A DNA stretch of 49,030 nt from Chloroflexota bacterium. Lineage in GTDB: Bacteria > Chloroflexota > Chloroflexia > Chloroflexales > Roseiflexaceae. The position numbers and the translations under genes were made by a program. Below are positions 17,099 through 25,014 of the stretch, one piece after another. The stretch is taken from positions 1 through 49,030 of the forward strand of contig JACAEQ010000092.1 in assembly GCA_013388755.1 (NCBI GenBank), given 5' to 3'. The notes beneath the pieces were generated by a model, which was given only the letters and a program-made list of their open reading frames with translations, made no database searches and was not told where the DNA came from. The stretch's first letter is position 1. Each line of letters begins with the position of its first letter.

Positions 17099-17539
17099 TC
17101 ACGGCATGATCAATGTCTGAAGCGTTCGCATGGCAAATGCCATGTCGAAGAGGGTTTCGCCGGCGAGGATACGGCGTATCGAACACGCGAGGTCGTGAGC
17201 AGGTATCGTGGTTAGCAGATACCCGGTTACGCCAATGCGCAGCGCCTCCAGCAGGTAGGCAGGCTCGTCAATCGCCGAAACAATCACCACTGGAGTATCG
17301 GGTAGATCGCGTATAGCCTGCCGGGCCACGGCCAGACCGGTCATCTGTTCCAGAGAAATGTCGAGGAGAATCAGGCCAGGATGCATCCGGCGTATCTGCT
17401 CCAATGCAATCCGTCCATCTGCCGTCTCGGCGATGAGTTTCGTTTCCGGCATCTGCGCCAGCACCTCCCGCAAGAAGGCGCACCCATCAGCAGTAGCGGC
17501 AATCAGTGTACGCACAGGTTGTGCTCCATCCATCCCCAT
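17099..17539 (-). pseudogene. Degenerate, truncated NarL-type response regulator (receiver only)
   Basis: A 146-residue receiver domain. The phosphoacceptor Asp60 is kept (LILLDISLEQMTGLAVARQ), but the acidic pair that binds magnesium is lost (VRTLIAATADG instead of VLIVDDHE) and the conserved Lys after GYLL is Thr110. The end, RRILAGETLFDMAFAMRTLQ, aligns with the region just before the DNA-binding domain in the intact regulator at 18068-18745; the LuxR helix-turn-helix is absent and the frame stops at once. It is either a decayed paralogue or a non-phosphorylated single-domain receiver. No helix-turn-helix remnant was found in the following DNA. Confidence 0.65.
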
Positions 17540-18003
17540 AGATCGCTCATGTCTCGACGGCCTGGCCGGCGCCGCTTACGCTCGAGGCCATCATGTGTCG
17601 CGTGTGAATGCTCCGGTGCCGTATGCTCTGCAAGTCATCATCCTGTTGTAACCCATCGTATCGTAGATGCCTGTCGCGCGCGTCTGCTATGCGGCTATGT
17701 GCCACGTATGTCGAGCGGCATATTCGAGAACCGTTTCATACAACCAGTGAGACGGCGTTGTCCCTGCAGGGTGGTCTGGAGGGCCGTTCGGCAAGCTCAC
17801 GCCATCACGGCACGCCCGCCAGACTCCAGCATCCGGCGGCAGGACGGCAGTCCGTAAGGACGCAGCGTACTGCGTCCACCGCGTGCTGCGTTCACCGCAA
17901 TGTACCGCTCTGCCGAAGCGTTGCCCTGAGCCTGCCGAAGGCTAAAACGCCAGGTTACGCGGCGCCTGACAAGACGACCGCGTAACTCCTTTTATAACGA
18001 AAC
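17540..18003. other. Repeat-bearing spacer between the two regulators
   Basis: 464 bases without a supported gene. The part from 17767 to about 17850 is related to 39175-39230 (17767-17783 matches 39175-39191 at 15 of 17 bases, and both share AGCATCCGGCGGC). The part at 17954-17986 is an inverted repeat sharing AAGACGACCGCGTA with the hairpin near position 130. It appears to be an accumulation site for dispersed intergenic repeats. Confidence 0.55.
17767..17850. repeat. Dispersed intergenic repeat, copy 1
   Basis: Related to 39175-39230. Shared blocks are CAGGGTGGtCTGgAGGG and, after a spacer of different length, AGCATCCGGCGGC (17828-17840 here, 39212-39224 there). The copies are diverged and non-coding. 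Confidence 0.55.
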
Positions 18004-18036
18004 GGCGGAGGAACGCGCATCCTGCGCTCCTCCGCC
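18004..18036 (-). terminator. Terminator-like hairpin after the NarL-type regulator
   Basis: Outer arms GGCGGAGGA / TCCTCCGCC pair perfectly, with an inner GCGCA/TGCGC stem. It lies 30 bases beyond the stop of the minus-strand regulator gene, and on that strand it is followed by GTTTCGTTAT. It is a good candidate for the end of the two-component operon. Confidence 0.65.
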
Positions 18037-18067
18037 GCCCTATCGTCGCGCCGCTGGCGCCGCGAAC

Positions 18068-18745
18068 CTATGCCTTGACCAGACCTAATTCAAGCGCGCG
18101 CACCGCTGCCTGCGTCCGGTCAGATACGCCGAGTTTGGCGATGATATGCTCGACATGAACCTTAACCGTTCCTGCGCTGATCACAAGCTCCCGCGCGATC
18201 TCGCGGTTGGTCTTCCCCTGCATCAATAAGCGCAGCACATCACGTTCGCGCGCTGTCAGCGACTCGACCGGCGGCGCATGCTCTTCAGCGCCGGCATTCG
18301 CCAGCCGCCGTAATGTATGCAATACCAGGTCGGCATTCAGAAAGGCTTCGCCGCGCAATACCTGGCGCACCGCGCCAACAATCTCGCGCCGGCTTGCGTC
18401 TTTCAGAAGATATCCGGCAACACCCGCGCGCAACGCTTCCATGAGAAGATCCGGCTTCGATTGCACGGTAATCACGATAATGCTGATATCCGGCCGCAAC
18501 GCCTTGATCCGGCGCGTCGCCTCAATCCCGTCAATCACCGGCATCTGCAGATCCATCATCACCAGGTCCACCGGCTGGCACGCAACGAAATCGAGCGCTG
18601 CAGCCCCATCACCGGCCTCGCCAATCAGCTCAATACCCGGCTCGCGCATGAGCACTGCAGCCAGCCCGGCGCGCGCCAGTTCATGGTCGTCAACAATGAG
18701 TACACGCGCCGGCATCGGCGCAGCCCGCACAGGCTGGCATGTCAT
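18068..18745 (-). CDS. NarL/FixJ-family response regulator
   Basis: A 225-residue DNA-binding response regulator. The receiver domain has the acidic pair Asp19-Asp20 in VLIVDDHELARAGL, phosphoacceptor Asp65 in MMDLQMPVIDG, and Lys115 in GYLLKDASRREI. The C-terminal LuxR-type helix-turn-helix (about 160-225) reads LTARERDVLRLLMQGKTNREI and then SAGTVKVHVEHIIAKLGVSDRTQA. The ATG at 18745 has AAGG 9 bases upstream; an internal ATG at 18715 lacks a Shine-Dalgarno. It overlaps the end of the kinase gene by about 56 bases, so the two are co-expressed partners. Target genes are unknown; the glycan operon and protease operon lie on either side. Confidence 0.92.
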   Translation of the reverse strand: MTCQPVRAAPMPARVLIVDDHELARAGLAAVLMREPGIELIGEAGDGAAALDFVACQPVDLVMMDLQMPVIDGIEATRRIKALRPDISIIVITVQSKPDLLMEALRAGVAGYLLKDASRREIVGAVRQVLRGEAFLNADLVLHTLRRLANAGAEEHAPPVESLTARERDVLRLLMQGKTNREIARELVISAGTVKVHVEHIIAKLGVSDRTQAAVRALELGLVKA

Positions 18746-19556
18746 GGTGTTTGACCTTGCTCTGCTGCCACGTGATCGGTATAGTGATCCTGATGCATGT
18801 CCCTGCTCCCGGTTGACTCTGGATCGTCATTGTTCCTTCCAGCAGCGCGACCCGCTCGCGCATGCCGGCAATACCGGCACATCCAGCGCGAATCGCCGCG
18901 CCATCGAATCCGCAACCTTCGTCGGCAATCTCGAGCCACATCGTTGCGTCATCGCGCGCCATGGTCACCTGGACGCGGCACCGCCCGGCATGTTTGCGTA
19001 TGTTGTGCAATGCCTCCTGCACCAGACGAAAAAGCGCCAGTTCAACGTCGGCGGGTAACGGGCCGAGATCGACGAACTTCGCCGTTATGTCCCAACCGTC
19101 GTTATGTAAGGCCGTAACCTCAGGCTGGATGGCTTCGACCAGCGTTCGCCCCTCGAGCGCCTCAGGCGGCGAACCGGCCATGACCCGGCGAACTTCTACC
19201 GAGGCGCGCCGTGTGAGATCCATGGCTCGCTCAAGCGCCACACGCGACTGGAGGCTGCGGGGACGATAGACACCCGTGAGCGCCTGGAGTTGCAGGTGCG
19301 CGGCGCTCGTGAGTTGCGCCAGGCCATCGTGCAACTCGCGGGCAATCCGGTGGCGCTCCGCAGTGCGCGCTTCGTACAGCTCACTGCGCAACAGTCGGAC
19401 TTCGGCCTCGCGCTCGGCGAGTAACGTCAGCAACATGTCAAGTTCGGCCTGCAACCAGCTGGCCGAGGCATCACCTGTATGCGGATGTGCCCCGCCTGCC
19501 GACCACGCCAGCCCGGTTTCTCTCTTGTCTGCAAAGGATCTGTTGCTGTAGGTCAT
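18690..19556 (-). CDS. Soluble sensor histidine kinase, HisKA_3 (NarL-partner) type
   Basis: About 288 residues from the ATG at 19556. No membrane segment or recognisable sensor domain is present. A coiled-coil (about 35-65) leads into the H-box ERHRIARELHDGLAQ with the phosphoacceptor His76. The HATPase domain shows ALFRLVQEALHNIRKHA (N-box), LEIADEGCGFDG (G1) and GIAGMRERVALLEGTMTIQS (G2). A Cys-rich tail (MPACAGCADAGACTHC) ends the protein and is unusual for the family; it might bind metal or sense redox, or may only reflect the overlap with the next gene. It would phosphorylate the regulator encoded directly downstream. Confidence 0.88.
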   Translation of the reverse strand: MTYSNRSFADKRETGLAWSAGGAHPHTGDASASWLQAELDMLLTLLAEREAEVRLLRSELYEARTAERHRIARELHDGLAQLTSAAHLQLQALTGVYRPRSLQSRVALERAMDLTRRASVEVRRVMAGSPPEALEGRTLVEAIQPEVTALHNDGWDITAKFVDLGPLPADVELALFRLVQEALHNIRKHAGRCRVQVTMARDDATMWLEIADEGCGFDGAAIRAGCAGIAGMRERVALLEGTMTIQSQPGAGTCIRITIPITWQQSKVKHHDMPACAGCADAGACTHC

Positions 19557-19916
19557 AGACAATGTTCTGCTTGAATGCAACGACCTGCCTGACAGCCCAG
19601 ATCATAGTCGAAGGCGCCTGATCGTATGTTTGCAATACTTTGTCCAATTGTTGTCGAAAACACGTCATGTATAACAATACATAGTAGATAGAGTATCTTA
19701 CTATGCCATACCGCAGTAATGTCATCAAATTGTAAGAAACAGGATAATCCCGTGGAAGCGATACTCTTCCATCTTTGTGGATGGAAGCACCACGCTGCTC
19801 CACCTGCCCTGAGTGCAGCTGAAGGAGGTCAGGGCGACACCCGGAAACGCGCCACTGCATGAGCCATGTTCTTGTGCGGCGGCACGGCTCACGACTCGCA
19901 CGAGCAGAGCAGGCGA
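19557..19916. other. AT-rich intergenic region before the kinase gene
   Basis: 360 bases, with a markedly AT-rich stretch at about 19620-19760, unlike the surrounding GC-rich genes. It probably contains the promoter of the kinase/regulator operon, but no single -35/-10 pair stands out. A 7-bp inverted repeat (TTCCATC / GATGGAA, 19767-19786, 6-base loop) may end the protease operon transcript or be a binding site. Confidence 0.55.
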
Positions 19917-20438
19917 TTACTCGCCAGTTTCGTTCAGCAAGGTGGAGAGGAAAGTAATCAACGGCTGCAGCGTGTCGGGGATCGCGCCGGTGAAAACGGT
20001 GACGGCATATCGTCGCCGTCCGGGGCGCGCAACAATCTCGTAGGCATACCCATCCGGGCTCTGGCGGCCTGTTTCGCCGTGCAGCCGGCGCACCCCGCTC
20101 TGGTGGAGCAGCATCAGAAGCGTTGCCATGGCGTCATCGCCGAGCTGCCGCACCTCGTCGCTGCGCACCGGCCACCGGTCAACCACGCCGCGCGCGACTC
20201 GCACCCGGCCATCACGCAGCACCACCACAGCCACCGACGTGAAGCGCAGGCCGCCGCTACGTTGCATGCCAACCAGGCCGCCACGCGGCAGACGCGGCAT
20301 GCCTGCACGCAGCTCCCGGTGACCGAGGCTGCGCCCGAAGTGTGTGTCGCGCGGGCCGGCGCCGAGCGAACCAAGCACGATGTCGTCCTGTGGCTCCGCA
20401 CCTGCAGCAGGCTGATCGTCTGAGGTATCGTTCATCAC
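19917..20438 (-). CDS. Emfourin-like putative inhibitor of M4 protease
   Basis: A 173-residue protein without signal peptide or membrane helix. After a low-complexity leader (1-55), residues 56-170 form a small alpha/beta domain: GMQRSGGLRFTSVAVVVL near its start and DGYAYEIVARPGRRRYAVTV followed by DTLQPLITFLSTLL at its end. This outline (RSGG opening, D-G/F-x-Y strand, terminal LxPLIxxL helix) resembles emfourin, a cytoplasmic inhibitor encoded next to protealysin-type M4 proteases. It is the last gene of the operon that begins with an M4 protease, which supports the idea. The match is by pattern only. Confidence 0.5.
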   Translation of the reverse strand: MMNDTSDDQPAAGAEPQDDIVLGSLGAGPRDTHFGRSLGHRELRAGMPRLPRGGLVGMQRSGGLRFTSVAVVVLRDGRVRVARGVVDRWPVRSDEVRQLGDDAMATLLMLLHQSGVRRLHGETGRQSPDGYAYEIVARPGRRRYAVTVFTGAIPDTLQPLITFLSTLLNETGE

Positions 20439-20457
20439 TCGCGTATCGCAGCTATAC

Positions 20458-21063
20458 TCAACCGAACCGTACCGTCGCCAGCATCAGTTCGAACCGCCGT
20501 GCGGCACGCTCGAACTCCTGTTCGGGTGCCGCCAGAGACAGGAAGTAGCTCCGCTCGGGCATGACCACGATATACTCACGGGCAACCACCACCACTGGTA
20601 ATGACGCGCGGCGTGGCGTATCAATTGGCTGCACCACATAGGCATATTCAACACGCGCGCCTTTCACTCCCGCAATCGTCACTTCGCTGCTGTTCAAGAA
20701 ATGGTAGCCGGTCAATTCGGCGTGGAGTTGCACGCGCCGGTCAACCAGTTCCTGCAAGGTCGGCGGGTCCTGCGGGTCCAGATCGCGGCTTTCCACCGTG
20801 AACGTGGTTTTGAATGCCGAGCCGGTCTGCGGGTCCTCAACGTTCAGGATGACATCCTGCAGCGACTCGACATCAACCCACGTGGCGGGCAGCGCAATAC
20901 TGAACGGAACATCAGCCGCCTGAAACGCTCGCGTACGCCCGGTTACCTGCACGAACAGCAGGAAACCAAGCGCCAGCGCCACCAGCACCACCAGCGCAAC
21001 GCCAATGTCTTTCGGCAACAGCCGGAAGCGATAGATCGTCTCCCCTTCCGGCATCCGCATCAT
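20458..21063 (-). CDS. Membrane-anchored PsbP-like protein of unknown function
   Basis: About 201 residues. The ATG at 21063 has GAGG 6-8 bases upstream and follows the PrsW-like stop by 29 bases; the longer frame to 21285 would run through that gene. One membrane helix (about 18-38, VALVVLVALALGFLLFVQV) anchors an extracytoplasmic alpha/beta domain starting VPFSIALPATWVDV and ending FLSLAAPEQEFERAARRFELMLATV. This pattern is like PsbP/DUF1795-type domains, which have varied, mostly non-enzymatic roles. It lies between a membrane protease and an emfourin-like protein in the protease operon. Confidence 0.65.
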   Translation of the reverse strand: MMRMPEGETIYRFRLLPKDIGVALVVLVALALGFLLFVQVTGRTRAFQAADVPFSIALPATWVDVESLQDVILNVEDPQTGSAFKTTFTVESRDLDPQDPPTLQELVDRRVQLHAELTGYHFLNSSEVTIAGVKGARVEYAYVVQPIDTPRRASLPVVVVAREYIVVMPERSYFLSLAAPEQEFERAARRFELMLATVRFG

Positions 21064-21092
21064 CTCACGCCTCACTTCCGCACGTCCCACCG

Positions 21093-22007
21093 TCAACGTT
21101 GCACGTTCAACGCCCGCCGCATCAATGCCAGCAATACGACAAAGCACCCGAGCGCAACCGTAAGACCAAGCCCCAGCGACCGCCAGGGATCGACGGTCAG
21201 GCCGCTGGCGCTCACCTCGCTGATCAGCCAGCTGAACAGGCCATTCGCCGCCGCAGCAAGGGCGACGCCAAGCGGAACCCACCACAGCGGGCGATGGGTG
21301 AACCGCGCCTCGGCAAGAAAATAGCCCATCAGGCCGCCAAACGACGCCTGCGCCAGCGCCGTCGTCACCGTGCGTATCACGCCCGGCGCCAGCGCCACCC
21401 CCTGATTATCGAATACATAATGCACATTCTGCAGGGTCGCCAGTCCGAGGCCGGCCACGGTGCCGTATACCATGCCGTCCATCCGTTCGTCAAACTCCGG
21501 CGTGGCATACACGACGGCGCGCACGGCCGCATACGCAATCCCCTGCCAGGTGAACCCGACAATCAGAACCGATGCCAGCAATGAGGTGAGTGTGTCGGCG
21601 GCGGCCCACAGCGGCGTCTGAAACCACTGGTAGATCACCCGCATCCCGAGCACTTCGCCCAGCAGCAGGGCAACAATGAACACGGCGGCGATACGGGTCT
21701 TCGGCTCAGGTTCCAGCCGGTCCTGGCGATAGAAGAAGCCGAGCCACAGCGCAGACGGTGCCAGCGCGAGGAAGGCGCCGGCCAGCAGTAGCGGCGCACC
21801 TTCCAGCGGGCCGAGGAATCCGGCGAGCCAGGCGAGCAGGGAAGCGAAGGCGGCCATGCCCGCAATCTGGACCACACCTGCGCGCCAGAAGCCAGGATGC
21901 GGCTTATTCACCACTGCAAAATGGCGATCACAATAGACGCGCCCACCCAGTACATGGTACGGCGACCCGGCCGGCGCGTCACAGATGCAGCAACGTGGTT
22001 CTGACAT
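21093..22007 (-). CDS. PrsW-family intramembrane protease with N-terminal Cys/His motif
   Basis: About 304 residues from the ATG at 22007, 4 bases after the M4 protease stop. Residues 5-30 hold a Cys-x2-Cys...Cys-x2-His pattern (CCICDAP ... YCDRHF) that looks like a small zinc-binding module. About eight hydrophobic helices follow. PrsW-family signature residues lie in FDERMDGMVYGTVAGLGLATLQNVHYVF and in the later helix ALAQASFGGLMGYFLAEA. PrsW cleaves anti-sigma factors in Bacillus; related proteins occur widely with unknown targets. Joint expression with a secreted protease suggests a role in processing or signalling at the membrane. Confidence 0.8.
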   Translation of the reverse strand: MSEPRCCICDAPAGSPYHVLGGRVYCDRHFAVVNKPHPGFWRAGVVQIAGMAAFASLLAWLAGFLGPLEGAPLLLAGAFLALAPSALWLGFFYRQDRLEPEPKTRIAAVFIVALLLGEVLGMRVIYQWFQTPLWAAADTLTSLLASVLIVGFTWQGIAYAAVRAVVYATPEFDERMDGMVYGTVAGLGLATLQNVHYVFDNQGVALAPGVIRTVTTALAQASFGGLMGYFLAEARFTHRPLWWVPLGVALAAAANGLFSWLISEVSASGLTVDPWRSLGLGLTVALGCFVVLLALMRRALNVQR

Positions 22008-22011
22008 AGAC

Positions 22012-24621
22012 TCAGCGGCTTCTCCGCAGATCGGCGTCGGCGCGGAACGGATTCTCGGCGTTGCGCGGCACATTCAACGCATTATCGGCGACGATGGGCC
22101 GGTAGCCGCGCGCGATGACGATCACGCTGTACACCTGGCCGCGTGGAACGGCCACCTCCGTCTGGTAGACGCCGCGTGTATCGCTCACGCCAATCGTCAA
22201 CACCTCACGGCTCGTCAGGTTATCATCAGCGGCGGCCTGTGTCGCCGTCACCCCCGATTTCAGAATGAATAACTGCGCGCCGCTCACGCCACGCCCGGTA
22301 TCGGCATCCGCCAGCACCCCCTGCACAAAGACAGTATCGCCGGAGGCTGCGGGAGCCTGTGGCGCAGCGCCGGTTGTACAGGCCAGCAGCGAGACATCAT
22401 CAACCCACAGACTGCTGACATTGCCGGGCGGATTGCTCGACAGGAACGTGAGCCGCACGCGCTTGCCGGCCAGTTCCGTCACCTCGAACTGCGCCTGGCG
22501 CCAGGCGTCATCGCCCTGCGAGGAGGCGAGCTCCTCGACCGCGCCAAGGATGTCGCCGCTGGTATTGGCGAAGAGTACGACGAAGCTGGCATCATCGGCG
22601 AATGCCCCGAGCACGCCGCGCCGTTCTTCGTGCAGCAGCCTGTAATAACTCAGCCGCACCGATGTCGCATTGTCCGGAATGCGCACATCCTGGTAGATGT
22701 ACTGTACGGCTTCGGTGTCAATACCGCCGAGCCAGGCGCTGCGCGCGCCGGTGTACGGCAACTCCGGGTCAATGATCGCCGTCTCGCCCAGCGTGACCTC
22801 GACCCACCCCTGGCCCGACTCAAATCCGCCATCAACCACCAGTTCAGTACAACCAGCCGGCGTCTGTTGCGCCGGTGCCTCGCCGGGGCCGGACGGCAAC
22901 GCCGGGCCAGACTCCTGTGGCGCCGGGCCGACATCCGTGCCGGCGGACGTGATACCGACCTGGGCAAACGCATCGCGTACGGCTGCCGCTTCGGCGCCAC
23001 CGTAGAGATCCTGCGCCGCGCGAATCGTTGCCCGCGCCGCGTCGGCGAAATCGCTGTCGGGCGTCAGGTATTGCACCATCGTGCGGTAATAGATCCGTTC
23101 CATCTTTTCCAGCCCGAGGGCCTGCGCCACCAGAAACGCGGCACGGTTTGGAATACCACTGTTGACATGCACACCGCCATTATCCGATCGGCGCGTCAGC
23201 GGCAACTTCGCATAGTCGCGCATGTGCCCCGGCTGGCCCACGCCGTCGAGCGGCCGGCGCGGATTGTACCGCCCACCCAGCGTCGGGTCCTGCAAATCAC
23301 GCAGGTACGGCACCGGGAAGGGCGGCGACTTCACAATCTGCTCACCCATCGTCCAGTTACCGCGGTCAATCAGCGCACCGAAGACATCGGCGTATGACTC
23401 GTTCAGCGCCCCCGACTGGCCCTCATAAATCAGTTGCGACGTTTGATCAATGACGCCATGGGTCAGTTCGTGGCCGACGACGTCGAGGCCATACACCAGC
23501 GGGCGGAACAGGCTGCCGCCGTCGCCATAGATCATCTGCTGCGCCTCACTCACCCAGGCGGCATTCTCCGCATCGGCCGGATCGCTGCCATAATTGACCG
23601 TTGATACGATCGGCATGCCGCGACCGTCAATGCTATCGCGCTGGTGGGTATTGAAGTAGTAATCATACACAACACCGGCGGCGTCGTGGGCCGCCTGTGC
23701 GATGGCGTTGCGGCTGCTGCGTTCACCTTCTTCAATCACCAGCTGGCCGGGGATGCGCGTGGTATTGCGCGCACTATAGGTGCGTCGCACCCTGGCGTGA
23801 CCGATGCTATCAAACGCATGCACGACCGCCGGCCGGCGGGCATTGATGAAGTAATACCACTGGCCAGGCGGCGCATGGGTCAGGATCACGACGCGCCAGG
23901 CCAGGGTCGCTTTTCCACGCGCGTCAACATGCACCACGAGGCGGGTGCGATCCGGCAGGGGTTCCGTCACGACGCGCGCCTGTTCCTCCGGTTCAAGCTG
24001 CACCTCGCGGAGATCGCGCAGGGCCACGGCGACCGCGCGCCCGGCGGTGAGCACCGGTTCTGTAGGCACGCCGGCGATCGCCGCAAGCTGCCCATTGACA
24101 GCGACGATCCGTTCCGCCTCATCAAGATGAACCACGAGTTGCCGGCCGGCGACCGGGATGCCGTGGTACACCTGATCGAAGCGCACGTGGGAGAAGCCGC
24201 GCTCCGCATCGGGTTCGACCCGCAGCAGGCGCAGATCGTCGGCCACGGCGCGCAGCCCGAAGAGCGCGCGATTCTCGTCAAGGAAGCCACGCGCGATTGC
24301 GACGGGGTTGCCGCGCTCGGCGGCGCCCGGCGTGTAGGGCAGGCGCTGCGCCGCGTCACTCATGGTGAGGTACTCGGGCAGACCGCTGCGCGCATCCCAG
24401 TACGCCTCGATCGAGCCGGCAGCGCGCGCTTGCAGCGCTTCGAAAGCCTGGCGCGGCGTCGGTTCGGCAGAGTGCAGCAGCCTGCCGGCGGCGCTTGCAC
24501 CCTGTACCACCGACACGCGCCACTCAGGCGCGCCGGCAGGCGCCGGCAGGCTGGATGCGAGCAGGATCGCCGCAAGCAGCAGGATCGGAACCAGGCGATA
24601 GCGTTCCAGCATTCGCGGCAT
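22012..24621 (-). CDS. Secreted M4 (thermolysin-family) metalloprotease with C-terminal beta domains
   Basis: An 869-residue exported zinc protease. A signal peptide (1-30) precedes an FTP/PepSY propeptide (about 50-260). The catalytic domain has His384-Glu385-x2-His388 (HELTH), the third ligand Glu408 in GALNESYADVFGAL and catalytic His485 in DNGGVHVNSGI. After a Pro/Gly linker (about 585-620), a jelly-roll-like module begins CTELVVDGGFESGQGW, and a second beta domain starting near GDTVFVQGVLADADTGRGV resembles carboxypeptidase-regulatory/Ig-like folds, probably for substrate or surface binding. A MITE-like element ends only 46 bases upstream of the start, so the promoter may be altered or supplied by it. 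It heads the operon with the PrsW-like and emfourin-like genes. Confidence 0.92.
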   Translation of the reverse strand: MPRMLERYRLVPILLLAAILLASSLPAPAGAPEWRVSVVQGASAAGRLLHSAEPTPRQAFEALQARAAGSIEAYWDARSGLPEYLTMSDAAQRLPYTPGAAERGNPVAIARGFLDENRALFGLRAVADDLRLLRVEPDAERGFSHVRFDQVYHGIPVAGRQLVVHLDEAERIVAVNGQLAAIAGVPTEPVLTAGRAVAVALRDLREVQLEPEEQARVVTEPLPDRTRLVVHVDARGKATLAWRVVILTHAPPGQWYYFINARRPAVVHAFDSIGHARVRRTYSARNTTRIPGQLVIEEGERSSRNAIAQAAHDAAGVVYDYYFNTHQRDSIDGRGMPIVSTVNYGSDPADAENAAWVSEAQQMIYGDGGSLFRPLVYGLDVVGHELTHGVIDQTSQLIYEGQSGALNESYADVFGALIDRGNWTMGEQIVKSPPFPVPYLRDLQDPTLGGRYNPRRPLDGVGQPGHMRDYAKLPLTRRSDNGGVHVNSGIPNRAAFLVAQALGLEKMERIYYRTMVQYLTPDSDFADAARATIRAAQDLYGGAEAAAVRDAFAQVGITSAGTDVGPAPQESGPALPSGPGEAPAQQTPAGCTELVVDGGFESGQGWVEVTLGETAIIDPELPYTGARSAWLGGIDTEAVQYIYQDVRIPDNATSVRLSYYRLLHEERRGVLGAFADDASFVVLFANTSGDILGAVEELASSQGDDAWRQAQFEVTELAGKRVRLTFLSSNPPGNVSSLWVDDVSLLACTTGAAPQAPAASGDTVFVQGVLADADTGRGVSGAQLFILKSGVTATQAAADDNLTSREVLTIGVSDTRGVYQTEVAVPRGQVYSVIVIARGYRPIVADNALNVPRNAENPFRADADLRRSR

Positions 24622-24667
24622 AGGTCATCGCCAGGATCAATGCCGACGGCAGCGCGCCGGGTGCGTA

Positions 24668-24914
24668 GCGTCTATCCGAAAACGACACACTTCTTCATCT
24701 CCGCCGGGGAAGGAGTCGGACGATCGTGTCCATTGGGGCGCTCCCCGCCAGATACGACACCGGACTCCCGCCTTCAGCGGGGGCGGGGTGGGGATGACGG
24801 GCTTCTTCGCAACGTATGAGCGCTCTACCGCTCTGAAGACCTCTCCACTCATGCCGCTTGATTACGGCGCGTCGCGCGCACTGCCATCCAGCCATCCATT
24901 CTTCGGATAGGATC
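24668..24914. mobile_element. 247-bp MITE-like element related by its ends
   Basis: The ends TCTATCCGAA (24671-24680) and TTCGGATAGGATC (24902-24914) match the inverted ends of the 158-bp elements at 4407 and 27938. A near-identical 3-bp flank is seen (GTA on the left, TTA on the right). The interior differs: it is GC-rich with gggg/cccc palindromic blocks and encodes no protein. It lies between the GH13 and M4 protease genes. Confidence 0.6.
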
Positions 24915-25014
24915 TTATTCAGCGCCGCCAGTATACCACCAGTCAGACACGTTGGGCTCAGATATATGCCCTGCACCGTGGCCCTGATATGTTCACACCG
25001 GGCGTCTGGCAGGG

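Noticed and set aside
19471-19860. Minus-strand open frame of 129 codons over the AT-rich spacer
   Set aside because: Runs into the kinase gene in another frame, lacks a Shine-Dalgarno and any recognisable motif; more likely regulatory DNA.
23644-24819. Plus-strand open frame of 391 codons opposite the M4 protease
   Set aside because: The minus strand encodes a complete protease with all catalytic residues; the plus frame has no recognisable domain.
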